A stretch of 64,000 bases of DNA from a bacterium (GTDB taxonomy: Bacteria; Planctomycetota; Planctomycetia; Pirellulales; Pirellulaceae), in NCBI GenBank assembly GCA_024743355.1, contig JANSWS010000001.1, positions 1 to 64,000 on the forward strand. The letters run 5' to 3'. A model generated the notes under the pieces. It was not told the DNA's origin, ran no database searches, and saw only the letters and a list, made by a program, of their open reading frames with translations. The position numbers were made by a program, and so were the translations under genes. Of the stretch, positions 1 to 8,498 are shown in pieces (position 1 is the first letter of the stretch; every line of letters starts with the position of its first letter).

Positions 1-613
1 CAATGGCTCCGTGTGGGTTCACATACCCGTGCTCGAGTAAGAACACACTAATTTCCTGCTGCACGCGTTCGGAGGTTAAGGGGCCCTGCGCGTCGTGCAA
101 ACTTCCGTCGGTCTTGGCATCCGCTCGCGCGATCTTCTGGCAAGCCATCAGCATGGCAGCTTCGGTAACCCGCTGAGCCTGTTCTAACCACTCCAGTTCC
201 TGGTCGTCTTTGGTGCGACGCTCCATAACACCAAGGTCTGGATCGTATTCGATTTCCAGACCGATACTTTGGATATGCCAGGCAAAAATGAAGGGCAGGG
301 TGCGATCGGTGATAACCTTAACCACCCCCTTTCGCTGAATCCACTCCGCCAATGCCTGGGCCGTAGCTGTGGCTCGGTCGCCCGATAAGCCCCCGACGGG
401 TGTGAAATCGGCGGGGCTGAACACACCGTCCACCGCCACTTGCTGTTTCGCTCGTTCCATTTCAATGTCGCGAACGATCAGAAGTTTCTCCGGAGCTCCC
501 TCTCCTTCGATTTGCAACCAAGCTGCGGGATCACCCACCGCAAAGCGAATGCGGTGGTAAAGGGCGGGATTTTCCAGGGGAATTCCGGCCAAGACTTTCG
601 CTGAACGTCCCAT
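1..613 (-). CDS. M24-family metallopeptidase (Xaa-Pro aminopeptidase-like), 3' part outside window
   Basis: About 204 N-terminal residues are present; the reading frame is open to base 1, so the C-terminal catalytic part lies outside. The ATG at 613 is preceded by an AGGAG ribosome site. The segment matches the layout of prolidase-like proteins: an N-terminal creatinase-like domain, then the acidic entry helix of the pita-bread fold (around residues 140-170, starting RRTKDDQELEWL) and a GYVNPHGA loop at the window edge. The metal ligands would lie beyond the edge, so activity cannot be judged. The family removes N-terminal residues before proline or cleaves X-Pro dipeptides in the cytoplasm. 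Family call fairly secure, substrate unknown. Confidence 0.7.
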   Translation of the reverse strand, partial: MGRSAKVLAGIPLENPALYHRIRFAVGDPAAWLQIEGEGAPEKLLIVRDIEMERAKQQVAVDGVFSPADFTPVGGLSGDRATATAQALAEWIQRKGVVKVITDRTLPFIFAWHIQSIGLEIEYDPDLGVMERRTKDDQELEWLEQAQRVTEAAMLMACQKIARADAKTDGSLHDAQGPLTSERVQQEISVFLLEHGYVNPHGAI

Positions 614-663
614 ACTATTGCTCCTGTTCTACGCTCCGACGGTGCCATCCCCATGCAGATCCT

Positions 664-826
664 CGTTGTACCACACAAGTTCGACTGGGAAAGAATACAT
701 GGCCAAGCTGACGTCTGCCAGTTATTCCACTGACAGCTTGTCAGCAGGCTAGTTGATGGAACAGGAGAAAACGGAGCGGTTTGCTGACTCCGTTTTCTCT
801 GTTCTCTTATGTTCCAACCGATTGAG
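664..826 (+). repeat. Dispersed repeat, copy A
   Basis: A stretch of about 165 bp beginning CGTTGTACCACACAAG and ending near CTTATGTTCCAACCGATTG recurs at 41608-41775 (same strand) and 47140-47280 (opposite strand). Inside it AAAACGGAG (768-776) and CTCCGTTTT (788-796) form a 9-bp stem around a loop beginning cggtttg. The other copies keep the pairing with different bases. It sits between the M24 gene and the 3' end of guaA. No transposase is encoded; it behaves like a small non-autonomous element or structured intergenic repeat. Confidence 0.8.
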
Positions 827-884
827 ACGACGCAACAACAGCGTTTGCCCGCCGTCGACGAGCAGTCGCGGGTTGCAAGATCCT

Positions 885-2447
885 CTATTCCCATTCAATG
901 GTCGCGGGTGGTTTGCTACTAATGTCATAGCAAACCCGGTTGACCCCCCGCACTTCGTTAATGATTCGATTGCTGATACGCGCTAGCAACTCGTAGGGCA
1001 GATGGCTCCAATCGGCCGTCATGAAGTCGTCGGTATTTACTGAGCGTATGGCGACCGCGTTCTCATAGGTCCTCGCGTCCCCCATCACACCAACGCTTTG
1101 CACTGGCAGCAGTACCGCGAAGACTTGCGAAGTCTGCCGATATAGGCCGGCAGCCTTGATTTCGCTGACGACGATGTGATCCGCCTCGCGTAAGACATCC
1201 AGTTTATCTTTGGTGACTTCACCCAAGCAACGCACGGCAAGCCCCGGACCTGGAAAAGGATGCCGCCACACCAGCTGCTCTGGCAGACCTAATTCCTCAC
1301 CCAACTTGCGCACTTCGTCTTTGAAAAGATCCCTGAGTGGCTCTACCAAATCGAAGCCCAGCTGCTCAGGCAGCCCACCCACATTGTGATGCAGCTTGAT
1401 GGTTGCGGCGGGCCCATCCACGGCTGCACCACTCTCGATAACATCGGGATACAGCGTACCCTGAGCGAGATACCGTGCGTCCTCGATCTTGGCCGCCTCT
1501 TCCTTGAAACACTCGATGAACAAATACCCAATGCGCCGCCGCTTCTCTTGGGGTTCGGTAATACCGGCCAGCTGCTGCAGGAACCGATCCTCCGCGCGAA
1601 CGACGTGCAAATCCGCCTTGAAGTGGTTGGTAAACTCCGCCAGCACCGCAGCTTGTTCATCTTTGCGAAGCAATCCGTTATCCACCAATATGCAACTCAA
1701 CTGAGGCCCAATCGCCTTGTACAGAAGTGCCGCGGTAACGGCGCTATCCACGCCACCGGACAATCCGCAAACGACCCGTTGATCCCCCACTTGTTCCCGC
1801 AGGCGAAGAATGGTCTGCTCGGCAAAATCAGTCAGATGCCAACGTCCTTCACATCCGCATACCGCATAAAGAAAATTGTGTAGTATCGTGCCTCCCAAGG
1901 GAGTATGAGTCACCTCGGGATGAAACTGCAGGCCGAACACCGGTAGCCGCAAATGCCTGACCGCGGCGTAGGGACAAGACGCGGTAGCGGCTAGCGGTTG
2001 AAAATCTTCCGAGACGGAACTCACCTGGTCTCCGTGGCTCATCCACACATCCATCTCATGCGGCAAGCCTGCCATCAGCCCAGCCGGCTCGCTAATCCGT
2101 AATGCAGCCCGTCCGTACTCGCGCGACTCGCAGTGCTCTACTTGACCGCCAAGCGACTCGCAGGCGAGTTGCATTCCATAGCAAATTCCGAGCACGGGTA
2201 TGCCGAGCCGAAACAGATCGGGATCACACTTGGGCGCTCCAGCCTCGTAAACGCTGGAGGGACCACCGGAAAGAATAATGCCGCAGGGTTTCTTCTTACG
2301 AATCACATCCGCTGGCAAATCATGACGCACAATCTCACAGTACACATTCTGCTCGCGGACACGACGGGCAATTAATTGCGCGTATTGCGAACCAAAGTCC
2401 AGCACCAGAATCTTTTCGTCAGATATTCCCTCACCGGCTACTTGCAT
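885..2447 (-). CDS. guaA: GMP synthase (glutamine-hydrolysing)
   Basis: Converts XMP, ATP and glutamine to GMP in the cytoplasm, the last step of guanine nucleotide synthesis. The protein has an N-terminal class I glutamine amidotransferase domain (LDFGSQY near the start, nucleophile Cys in GICYGMQL, His in QFHPEVTH), then the ATP-pyrophosphatase domain with the P-loop SGGVDS, and the C-terminal dimerisation domain ending in the conserved PPATIEWE. From the ATG at 2447 it is 520 residues, close to the 525 of E. coli GuaA. The frame is open further upstream to 2501, but the added residues are not typical; a GGGAGG lies about 11 nt before the chosen ATG. Confidence 0.95.
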   Translation of the reverse strand: MQVAGEGISDEKILVLDFGSQYAQLIARRVREQNVYCEIVRHDLPADVIRKKKPCGIILSGGPSSVYEAGAPKCDPDLFRLGIPVLGICYGMQLACESLGGQVEHCESREYGRAALRISEPAGLMAGLPHEMDVWMSHGDQVSSVSEDFQPLAATASCPYAAVRHLRLPVFGLQFHPEVTHTPLGGTILHNFLYAVCGCEGRWHLTDFAEQTILRLREQVGDQRVVCGLSGGVDSAVTAALLYKAIGPQLSCILVDNGLLRKDEQAAVLAEFTNHFKADLHVVRAEDRFLQQLAGITEPQEKRRRIGYLFIECFKEEAAKIEDARYLAQGTLYPDVIESGAAVDGPAATIKLHHNVGGLPEQLGFDLVEPLRDLFKDEVRKLGEELGLPEQLVWRHPFPGPGLAVRCLGEVTKDKLDVLREADHIVVSEIKAAGLYRQTSQVFAVLLPVQSVGVMGDARTYENAVAIRSVNTDDFMTADWSHLPYELLARISNRIINEVRGVNRVCYDISSKPPATIEWE

Positions 2448-2824
2448 GGAACAATCGACCTCCCTCGGGAAACTTGCCTGGCAATTCGGGGCCCCAGCCA
2501 ATCACGAAAACGGTGCCTGCTACGAAACGATCCGTTGGAAATTCCTGCCGCTCAAAGTAGATCTGCCTGCCCGGAGGACGACAGCGTGGCAAAACAACGG
2601 CGACTCTTGAAATTGCTCGATCAGACCAACGGGGTTTCAAACCGTGTCTTTTTGCAGATTCTGGTGCCCGAGAAAGGCTTCGAGTATAGGCCTGCATTGA
2701 GTTTTCAACCAGCGGGTCCTCCCCCGGCAGCCCCGGCCCCTTGGACTGGTCAGCTGGCCTATCCTAGTGCAGAGAACGCTCAGCGACTCGGGCGTGCATG
2801 GCATGCCGAACCCGACAAATCGCC

Positions 2825-2854
2825 TTGCTAGTCAGGCTCGCAAGCAGATAATCT
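2825..2854 (+). promoter_or_regulatory. Possible sigma-70 promoter for the selenoprotein gene
   Basis: TTGCTA (2825-2830) and TAATCT (2849-2854) are separated by 18 bp and lie about 34 bp upstream of the ATG at 2888. The rest of the gap between guaA and this gene (2448-2824) shows nothing else convincing. The match is imperfect and is a suggestion only. Confidence 0.3.
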
Positions 2855-2887
2855 GCCTTTTTAACCCATATCCTCAGGAGCAGTGCA

Positions 2888-3235
2888 ATGAAAAACGTCG
2901 ACTGGAGCTACCATCGCCCCGGCTGAAAGACCTGTGTAAAAACGCAAGAGTTTCTTGCGGAGAATGGCATTCAACCCAAGTCCGAAACCAACGCCAAAAA
3001 GGAACCCCACCAGCTCGAAAAAGCTAAACAACTTTTGGCCGCTGCGAATCGACTGTATGCGGCCAAGGGCAAGAAAGTTATTGAGATCGACCTTAAAAAA
3101 CAGACTCTCAGCGACGAAGAGGTCAAGAAGCTGATGCTGGGACCAACCGGAAACCTGCGAGCTCCAACACTGGTTGTCGGCAAGCAGCTGGTGGTCGGTT
3201 TCGATCCGTCGACCTATGAAAAGGTCTTGAATTAA
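2888..3235 (+). CDS. ArsC/glutaredoxin-like thioredoxin-fold selenoprotein (TGA read as selenocysteine)
   Basis: The ATG at 2888 has a clean AGGAG seven bases upstream, yet codon 13 is TGA (2924-2926). Past it the same frame runs on for 102 codons to TAA. The motif is PG-U-KTC, a UxxC redox centre (Sec13, Cys16) after a first beta strand and before a helix, as in thioredoxin-fold enzymes; the later stretch NLRAPTLVVGKQLVVGF holds the cis-proline before a strand, typical of ArsC/Spx/glutaredoxin-like proteins. The product would be 115 residues. A perfect 7-bp hairpin with a G at the first loop position lies 17-33 nt after the TGA, the right place for a bacterial SECIS element. Without readthrough no credible start remains, because the truncated frame would lose the active site. 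A thiol reductase or peroxide-related role is inferred; the substrate is unknown. No selA, selB, selC or selD is in this window. Confidence 0.85.
2943..2959 (+). promoter_or_regulatory. Bacterial SECIS hairpin
   Basis: CGCAAGA (2943-2949) pairs perfectly with TCTTGCG (2953-2959) around the loop GTT. The loop begins 24 nt after the TGA and its first base is G. Bacterial SECIS elements are small hairpins just downstream of the UGA, with a G in the first two loop positions, recognised by SelB. It lies inside the coding sequence of the gene at 2888. Confidence 0.75.
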
Positions 3236-3626
3236 TTCTGGTACGCGAATCCAGCCAATCGTTTCAGAAGGCGAGCGGGGCTCCCCCAGGAGTCCCGCAA
3301 AGGCCAAACATCTACGGGCATCCTTTCATTGGAACTGGTGCCGTCGTCGAAGATATCCGCCGTGAGCACGATGGACTCTGTGGCCGTGGGCGTCAAGGAA
3401 AACGACGAAACAATCCAACTGTTCACCGTGCCGCCCAAGTGTTCCGCCGAGTTGCCAGGGTTGCCGTTTCCAACGCCCAGGGTCCCCAGGCCTGAGTTAC
3501 CCCAATTGGCCTGCATGGCGGCAGTATCCGCATAGCCGTCGAAGTTCTCATTGACGACGCAGCCCGAATGGTAACTTGCAACAAGGAAACTATTGCCAAA
3601 GCAAACAGTGCGGTGGTCGTTTTCAC
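3232..3626 (-). pseudogene. Decayed secreted-protein gene
   Basis: A GTG at 3626 opens a good signal peptide (MKTTTALFALAIVSLLQVTI, then RAA), but that frame then runs into unrelated sequence. The mature-looking part (NENFDGYADTAAMQANW, then a Gly/Asn-rich stretch and ESIVLTADIFDDGTSSNERM) is in another frame, and a third frame carries a GLCGTPGGAPL piece resembling what usually follows. Two frameshifts are therefore needed to rebuild an exported planctomycete protein of the NFDxYADTAAM type. Both assembly error and real decay are possible. Function unknown. Confidence 0.5.
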
Positions 3627-4168
3627 AGGTCCCCTCGGTTCTACAAAAAACGGTCCAGATTCAAGGAAATCCGGATCACTGAGATCAAAATTGCGACGCG
3701 ATGATCGCGATGGATGCTAGCATAACCAGAGACCGCAAGATGGAAAACAAAGAAACTCTGGGTAACATAAAAAGATTACACCGATTATCCTAGCACCATC
3801 AGGCAACGCTGCGCAGCATTTTTGCATTGGATTTACAAGCACGAAGCGCCAGCGAGTGTGTACTCGATGGTGACCGAAACTCACTTGCTCGCGCGTCGTG
3901 CTTGTATTTTCGGGCGAACCGTTTGACACAAAATGCGCACAGCGTTGACCATCATGGCTCCCAGCAGACCAATGTCGGCTTCCAGCAAGAGAACTTAAAG
4001 CAATCGAAAGGTCCGCTGAGAAGCCGCAACTGAAAAGCAAATTGCGGCGTCAGCTTGGAGTGTTGGCAATTCGCCCGCGGACTTACGCAATTCTCAAGCA
4101 CGGATAGCCCCCTACCCCTGTGTCGATTCGGGCTTGTGGTCGCCCCCGCAGCTTGCTACGAACCCACC
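3627..4168. other. Non-coding gap, 542 bp
   Basis: Only short overlapping frames are present on both strands. No terminator, tRNA or repeat shared with the rest of the window was seen. It presumably holds the promoter of the KAS III-like gene at 4169 and that of the decayed gene on the other strand, but no promoter stands out. Confidence 0.4.
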
Positions 4169-5296
4169 ATGATTAGCGTAAGCTCAACAATTCGAGACAA
4201 CCAAGAGCCCGGCCTGGGTTTGGCCGCAATTGAGACTTACGCGCCTGAATGGGTACTGCCGAATGCATGGTATGACTCGTTGATGGCCAAGAAGTTTGTC
4301 AAACATACGGGCATTCAGGCCCGCTGCATTTCGCTGGATGACGAAGTGACCATGGCCGGAAAGGCCATCTTGAAACTCCGGGATACTATTGGGCTCGACT
4401 TGACGCAATGCGCGGGGCTGCTGCTTGCCTCCCCCTCATTGATACCTTTGTCGGTGGCCAACAAGTACCTACCGAAGTCCTCCGTCCGCCAGGAGCAACC
4501 CAATCGACTCGCCTGGGGTTTGTGTCAAGAACTTTCGATCCGGCCGCGGCAGGTACTTGGAATCAATGGATTCTGCAGCGGCTATGCCAAGGCAATGCAA
4601 TTGATCCAGGCCACGATGGCTCCCAGGCTACAACTCCGCCCGAGTGAGTTCATCCTGCTGGTTACGGCCAGTCGAATTAGCCGCATTACCGACTTTGGCT
4701 GCCGCCAATCCGGGGCTCTCTTCGGCGATTTTGCAACGGTCACGGTTATTTCACGTTCGGACAGCCAACAGCTTCCGATCCATCTGGAACTGCTCGATTC
4801 CCAGTATGAGCGTCAGCCTGCTCCAAGAGCCTTCTTTGACTTTGAACTTCGCAACGATGTCCTGGTTCCCGATCCGGCCCATCTCAAGCGGCGTGACAAA
4901 TCTCGCATCGTCTTTTCGTTGGACGGGATGGGCATTGCCGACACGGCGCCACGAGCGATGGCTGCCGCAGCAGCCAGCATGGCCGCCCGCAACAACCTGG
5001 CACCGGAAAGCATCGATCACATTGTGCCTCATCAGGCCGGGCTGGGCATCGTTCGCTTGACGGGAATGAAATTGGAAGAGGCGGGCTTCACTGCGGAACC
5101 TGTCAACGGTCTCACGGAACGCTTCGGCAACGTCAGTTCCGGATCGGTGCCGTTGGCGCTAAAGCAAAACTGGGACCAGCTCCAAGGCAACATCCTCTGT
5201 CCCGTAGCCGCCGTCGGCGCGCCGGGTCGTGCCGAGGTTTCTCAAGGCTGCATTCTGCTCCGCGCCGCTGCTCGGCGACGCTCCATGGCCGCTTAG
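4169..5296 (+). CDS. 3-oxoacyl-[ACP] synthase III (KAS III/FabH-like)
   Basis: A thiolase-fold condensing enzyme of 375 residues. The catalytic triad of KAS III is visible: Cys136 in GFCSGY, His288 in VPHQAG and Asn321 in FGNVSSG. Such enzymes start acyl chains from an acyl-CoA and malonyl-ACP. The frame is open to 4055, but the alignment-like region begins with GLAAIETYAPEW, so the ATG at 4169 is chosen although it lacks a clear ribosome site. Divergence from classic FabH (for example LLASPSLIPLSVANKYLP in the N-terminal half) suggests a specialised condensing enzyme rather than housekeeping FabH. An acyl carrier protein and a desaturase-like gene lie 4 kb downstream beyond the RAYT element and tkt. 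Confidence 0.75.
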   Translation: MISVSSTIRDNQEPGLGLAAIETYAPEWVLPNAWYDSLMAKKFVKHTGIQARCISLDDEVTMAGKAILKLRDTIGLDLTQCAGLLLASPSLIPLSVANKYLPKSSVRQEQPNRLAWGLCQELSIRPRQVLGINGFCSGYAKAMQLIQATMAPRLQLRPSEFILLVTASRISRITDFGCRQSGALFGDFATVTVISRSDSQQLPIHLELLDSQYERQPAPRAFFDFELRNDVLVPDPAHLKRRDKSRIVFSLDGMGIADTAPRAMAAAAASMAARNNLAPESIDHIVPHQAGLGIVRLTGMKLEEAGFTAEPVNGLTERFGNVSSGSVPLALKQNWDQLQGNILCPVAAVGAPGRAEVSQGCILLRAAARRRSMAA

Positions 5297-5310
5297 CACC
5301 GGGCTAATCC

Positions 5311-5424
5311 GAGGTTCGGGAGTTTTTTCAGTGTGACTGCAACTGTGCTTGCTAACCCATTGCGTGATTGCCTGACAATCAACGAATTCTTCAAGAAAAG
5401 ACTCCCGACCCTCTCTACCTAGCA
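5311..5424. repeat. REP pair 1 (inverted), upstream of the RAYT gene
   Basis: The core GGTTCGGGAGTTTTTTCAG at 5313-5331 is mirrored by GAAAAGACTCCCGACCCTC at 5395-5413. It is the most diverged of three pairs around the transposase gene; the two arms lie about 65 bp apart. Confidence 0.75.
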
Positions 5425-5515
5425 ATGCGATGCGAGCAGGTAGAAACCCGCCAAGAAAATCTAGAAAGTTCCGTGTAAGGATATGGCTGCTCGCCCGTCT
5501 ATATTCCTTGGAGGA

Positions 5516-5622
5516 GCTAGGGGGTCGGGAGTCTTTTCAGCCAACTTGGCGCGTCGGTTTTGAATCCCAAAAAGCTCTGGCGGCCCAAACGTCGACTCCT
5601 ACAGAAAAGACTCCCGACCCCC
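5516..5622. repeat. REP pair 2 (inverted), upstream of the RAYT gene
   Basis: GGGGTCGGGAGTCTTTTCAG (5521-5540) and CAGAAAAGACTCCCGACCCC (about 5602-5621) are near-perfect inverted copies. This pair lies just before the RAYT start at 5644, giving the usual REP-transposase arrangement. Confidence 0.85.
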
Positions 5623-5643
5623 TGATGTCAAAGACTGAAACAG

Positions 5644-6306
5644 ATGCCAAGACGCCCCAGAACAGCCAGCGGAGACTGTGTTTATCACGTGCTCAATCGG
5701 TCCGTAGGAAGAGCGCAGATCTTCCACACAGATCAAGATTACTTGGCCTTCTTAAATGTAGTAGAACAGGCACGAACAAAGGCGAATTGTCGACTGCTCT
5801 CTTTCTGTGTGATGCCCAATCACTGGCATCTGGTTCTGTGGCCTAAGGGAGATGATGACCTCTCCGAGTACATGCGCTGGCTGACGGTGACGCACACTTC
5901 GCGTTGGCACAAACATCATGGAACTTCCGGGACCGGGCCCGTCTATCAAGGCCGTTTCAAATCGTTTCCGATTCAGGCGGACGAGCACTTCTACGCAGTT
6001 TGTCGATACGTCGAGCGAAATGCTCTGCGAGCGATTTTGGTGTCTCAGGCAGAGAATTGGCGGTGGGGCAGCCTGTGGCAGTCGCTCAATCCGTCCGGAG
6101 ATGTGACGCTCGACAAGTGGCCGATCGAAAAGCCGCAGCATTGGACTCAGTGGGTGAATGAACCTCAGAGTGAATCGGAAGTGGCTGCAATCCAACATTC
6201 GATAAGGCGTGGGACTCCCTATGGTGGCAACGAGTGGGTCACTCGCACAGCCGGGCGTTTGAGCCTGGAGTCCACCTTGCGGGCCCGCGGTCGACCTCGC
6301 CGCTAA
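5644..6306 (+). CDS. REP-associated tyrosine transposase (RAYT, Y1/HUH family)
   Basis: A 220-residue single-strand endonuclease of the IS200-like Y1 superfamily. It begins with the family N-terminus MPRRPRTASGDCVYHVLNR, carries the HUH pair in MPNHWHLV (His60, His62), and has the candidate catalytic tyrosine Tyr122 in CRYVERN. GPVYQGRFKSF is also typical. RAYTs are single-copy domesticated transposases that nick and mobilise REP hairpins. The gene is enclosed by two REP pairs upstream and one downstream with the same CGGGAGTCTTTTCAG core, its presumed substrates. The C-terminus ends RARGRPRR, a basic tail. No strong ribosome site is seen. Confidence 0.9.
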   Translation: MPRRPRTASGDCVYHVLNRSVGRAQIFHTDQDYLAFLNVVEQARTKANCRLLSFCVMPNHWHLVLWPKGDDDLSEYMRWLTVTHTSRWHKHHGTSGTGPVYQGRFKSFPIQADEHFYAVCRYVERNALRAILVSQAENWRWGSLWQSLNPSGDVTLDKWPIEKPQHWTQWVNEPQSESEVAAIQHSIRRGTPYGGNEWVTRTAGRLSLESTLRARGRPRR

Positions 6307-6432
6307 GCGAGAGGGTCGGGAGTCTTTTCAGCTTAAGGCATGAGCGTTACGCGCGGACAACGCGCGGAGTAAACTCTCCCCCTTAGCTCGGCACCACAAC
6401 ACTGAAAAGACTCCCGACCCTCTCGCTTAGCG
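6301..6432. repeat. REP pair 3 (31-bp perfect inverted repeat) after the RAYT gene
   Basis: Bases 6301-6331 and 6402-6432 are exact reverse complements over 31 bp, core GGGTCGGGAGTCTTTTCAG. The left arm overlaps the last codons of the RAYT gene; the right arm lies just before the 3' end of tkt. The arms are 70 bp apart and could form a long cruciform or act as a bidirectional terminator-like structure. Confidence 0.9.
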
Positions 6433-6446
6433 CTCGACTAGCCACT

Positions 6447-8498
6447 TCAAACTTGCAAGGCAACGCGAGCCAGGCTGACAATTTGCTCGCTGGTAATTTT
6501 GAAATGCTCGAAGAGCTGGTTGTAAGGTGCCGAAGCCCCAAAGGTGCTCATGCCAACGAAATGCCCGTCCGCACCAATGTACTTATCCCAGCCCTGGCGA
6601 ATTCCGGCCTCGCAGGCAATGCGCAGCGAACATTCCTTGGGCAACACGCTTTCGCGGTAATCGGGAAGCTGCTCGTCAAACAGCTCCTGACAAGGCATGC
6701 TTACAACCCGCGCCCGAATGCCCACAGTCGTCAGCTCTTCTTGAGCCTTGAGACAAAGCTGCAATTCGGTTCCAGTGCCAATCAAGATCACTTGCGGCTT
6801 GCCATCACAGTCACTCAAAACATAACCGCCCTTGGCTACTCCGTCGGCCGCAGCGCACTTGGTTCGGTCCAAAGTAGGCACGTTTTGACGTGAGAGCACC
6901 AGCGCCGCGGGATGATTACTGAGTTGCATGATGGCTCGATAACTCTCCAGCACCTCATTGGCGTCACCCGGACGGAACACATACAGGCCGGGAATCGCTC
7001 GGCATGCAGCCAAGTGTTCAACGGGCTGGTGAGTGGGCCCATCTTCGCCTAGCCCGATCGAATCGTGCGTTAGTACGTAGAGCACCGGCTGATGCATCAA
7101 ACTGCTAAGCCGCATGGAGGGCCGCAGATAGTCGGTAAACACAAAGAAGGTCGCACCGTAGGCTCGCAAACCGCAAAGCGACATACCGTTCAGGGCAGCC
7201 GCCATCCCATGCTCGCGAATGCCAAAGTGCATATTGCGACCTTGGTAGCTGCCAGGCAAGAACTCCTGCTCTCCCTGCAGCAAAGTCATCGTGCTGGGCG
7301 CGAGATCGGCGGAACCGCCAATCAACCAAGGCAAATGCGGAGCGAGCATATTCAACACTTTGCCGCTGCTCACGCGAGTGGCCAGTCCCTTTTCATCGGC
7401 GGGAAACTCGCTCAGCCCACTATCCCAGCCTTCGGGAAGCTGTCCTGCAAACAAAGCATCCAACTGGGCTGCCTCCGCGGCGAAGGACTGACGGTAGTCC
7501 GCGAAAAGCCGCTCCCAATCCGCGCTGCCAGCCGCGCCTCGCTTGCCAATTGTCTCATTAAAGTATTGCGGCACCTCGGTTGGAACCAGGAATTTTGCGT
7601 CCTCCGGCCATCCATACGCTTGTTTGGTCAGCTTGATTTCGTCTTCACCCAAGGGAGCTCCGTGGGCTCCATGCGTATTGGCCTTGTTGGGAGAACCAAA
7701 ACCAATCACGCTGCGAACAACGATCAGTGTGGGCTTGTCCTTGCATGCTTTAAATTCTTGCAGTGCCTTAGACAATGCCTCCAGATCATTAGCATCGTCG
7801 ACTTGAAGTGTATTCCATCCCAGACCTTCAAATCGCTTCCGCATGTCCTCGCTAAAGGCTAAATCTGTCTCGCCCTCAATCGTGATCTTGTTGTCGTCGT
7901 AGAGCCAGCACAGATTGTCAAGTCTCAGATGTCCCGCGAGCGAAGCGGCTTCTTGTGCGACCCCTTCCATCAAGTCACCATCGCTGCACAAAACGTAGGT
8001 ATCGAAGTCGAATATCTCAAACCCAGGGCGGTTATAAGTCGCAGCTAACCATTTGGAAGCAATGGCCATGCCAACACTGTTGCTCACTCCTTGCCCCAAA
8101 GGACCTGTGGTTGTTTCAATCCCCGCAGCCTCTCCAAATTCCGGGTGTCCAGCGCAGGGGCTGTACAACTGGCGGAAGTTTTTGATATCGTCCAAAGTGA
8201 TGGTCGGACGATCGACCACGCTTCCTTGCTCGTCAATGTCCCGAACTCCAGCCAGATGAATCATCGAATACAAAAGCATGGAGGCGTGCCCACAACTCAA
8301 TACGAAACGATCGCGATTGGGCCAAAGCGGCTTGGCGGGATCGTACCGCATGGATTCAGTCCAGATCTGAAACGCGACTGGCGCGAGAGCCATGGGCGTA
8401 CCCGGGTGTCCGCTGTTCGCTGCTTGCACAGCATCCATGCTGAGAGTCCGAATCGTATCTATCGCTAGCTTTTCGATGGCAGGGGACGAAACACTCAT
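6447..8498 (-). CDS. tkt: Transketolase
   Basis: Moves two-carbon ketol units between sugar phosphates in the pentose phosphate pathway, using thiamine diphosphate. From the ATG at 8498 the protein is 683 residues, a normal length. Visible family marks: ANSGHPGTPMALAP near the N-terminus, the thiamine diphosphate motif GDGDLMEG, the pyrimidine-domain stretch NMHFGIREHGMAAALNGM, and THDSIGLGEDGPTHQPVEHLA. The frame is open to 8636 but the extra residues do not look like transketolase. It is a single gene, convergent with the RAYT gene. rpe, another pentose phosphate gene, is in the same window but unlinked. Confidence 0.95.
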   Translation of the reverse strand: MSVSSPAIEKLAIDTIRTLSMDAVQAANSGHPGTPMALAPVAFQIWTESMRYDPAKPLWPNRDRFVLSCGHASMLLYSMIHLAGVRDIDEQGSVVDRPTITLDDIKNFRQLYSPCAGHPEFGEAAGIETTTGPLGQGVSNSVGMAIASKWLAATYNRPGFEIFDFDTYVLCSDGDLMEGVAQEAASLAGHLRLDNLCWLYDDNKITIEGETDLAFSEDMRKRFEGLGWNTLQVDDANDLEALSKALQEFKACKDKPTLIVVRSVIGFGSPNKANTHGAHGAPLGEDEIKLTKQAYGWPEDAKFLVPTEVPQYFNETIGKRGAAGSADWERLFADYRQSFAAEAAQLDALFAGQLPEGWDSGLSEFPADEKGLATRVSSGKVLNMLAPHLPWLIGGSADLAPSTMTLLQGEQEFLPGSYQGRNMHFGIREHGMAAALNGMSLCGLRAYGATFFVFTDYLRPSMRLSSLMHQPVLYVLTHDSIGLGEDGPTHQPVEHLAACRAIPGLYVFRPGDANEVLESYRAIMQLSNHPAALVLSRQNVPTLDRTKCAAADGVAKGGYVLSDCDGKPQVILIGTGTELQLCLKAQEELTTVGIRARVVSMPCQELFDEQLPDYRESVLPKECSLRIACEAGIRQGWDKYIGADGHFVGMSTFGASAPYNQLFEHFKITSEQIVSLARVALQV

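Noticed and set aside
478-894. 138-codon frame on the minus strand, similar to the frames at 41583-41927 and partly 47215-47517
   Set aside because: The shared protein-like sequence comes from the dispersed repeat, not from a gene; the copies break the frame differently.
2376-2831. 151-codon plus-strand frame before the selenoprotein gene
   Set aside because: Overlaps guaA and has no family-like sequence or ribosome site; ends before the true start at 2888.
7092-7862. 256-codon plus-strand frame inside tkt
   Set aside because: Antisense shadow of the clear transketolase gene; no family-like sequence.
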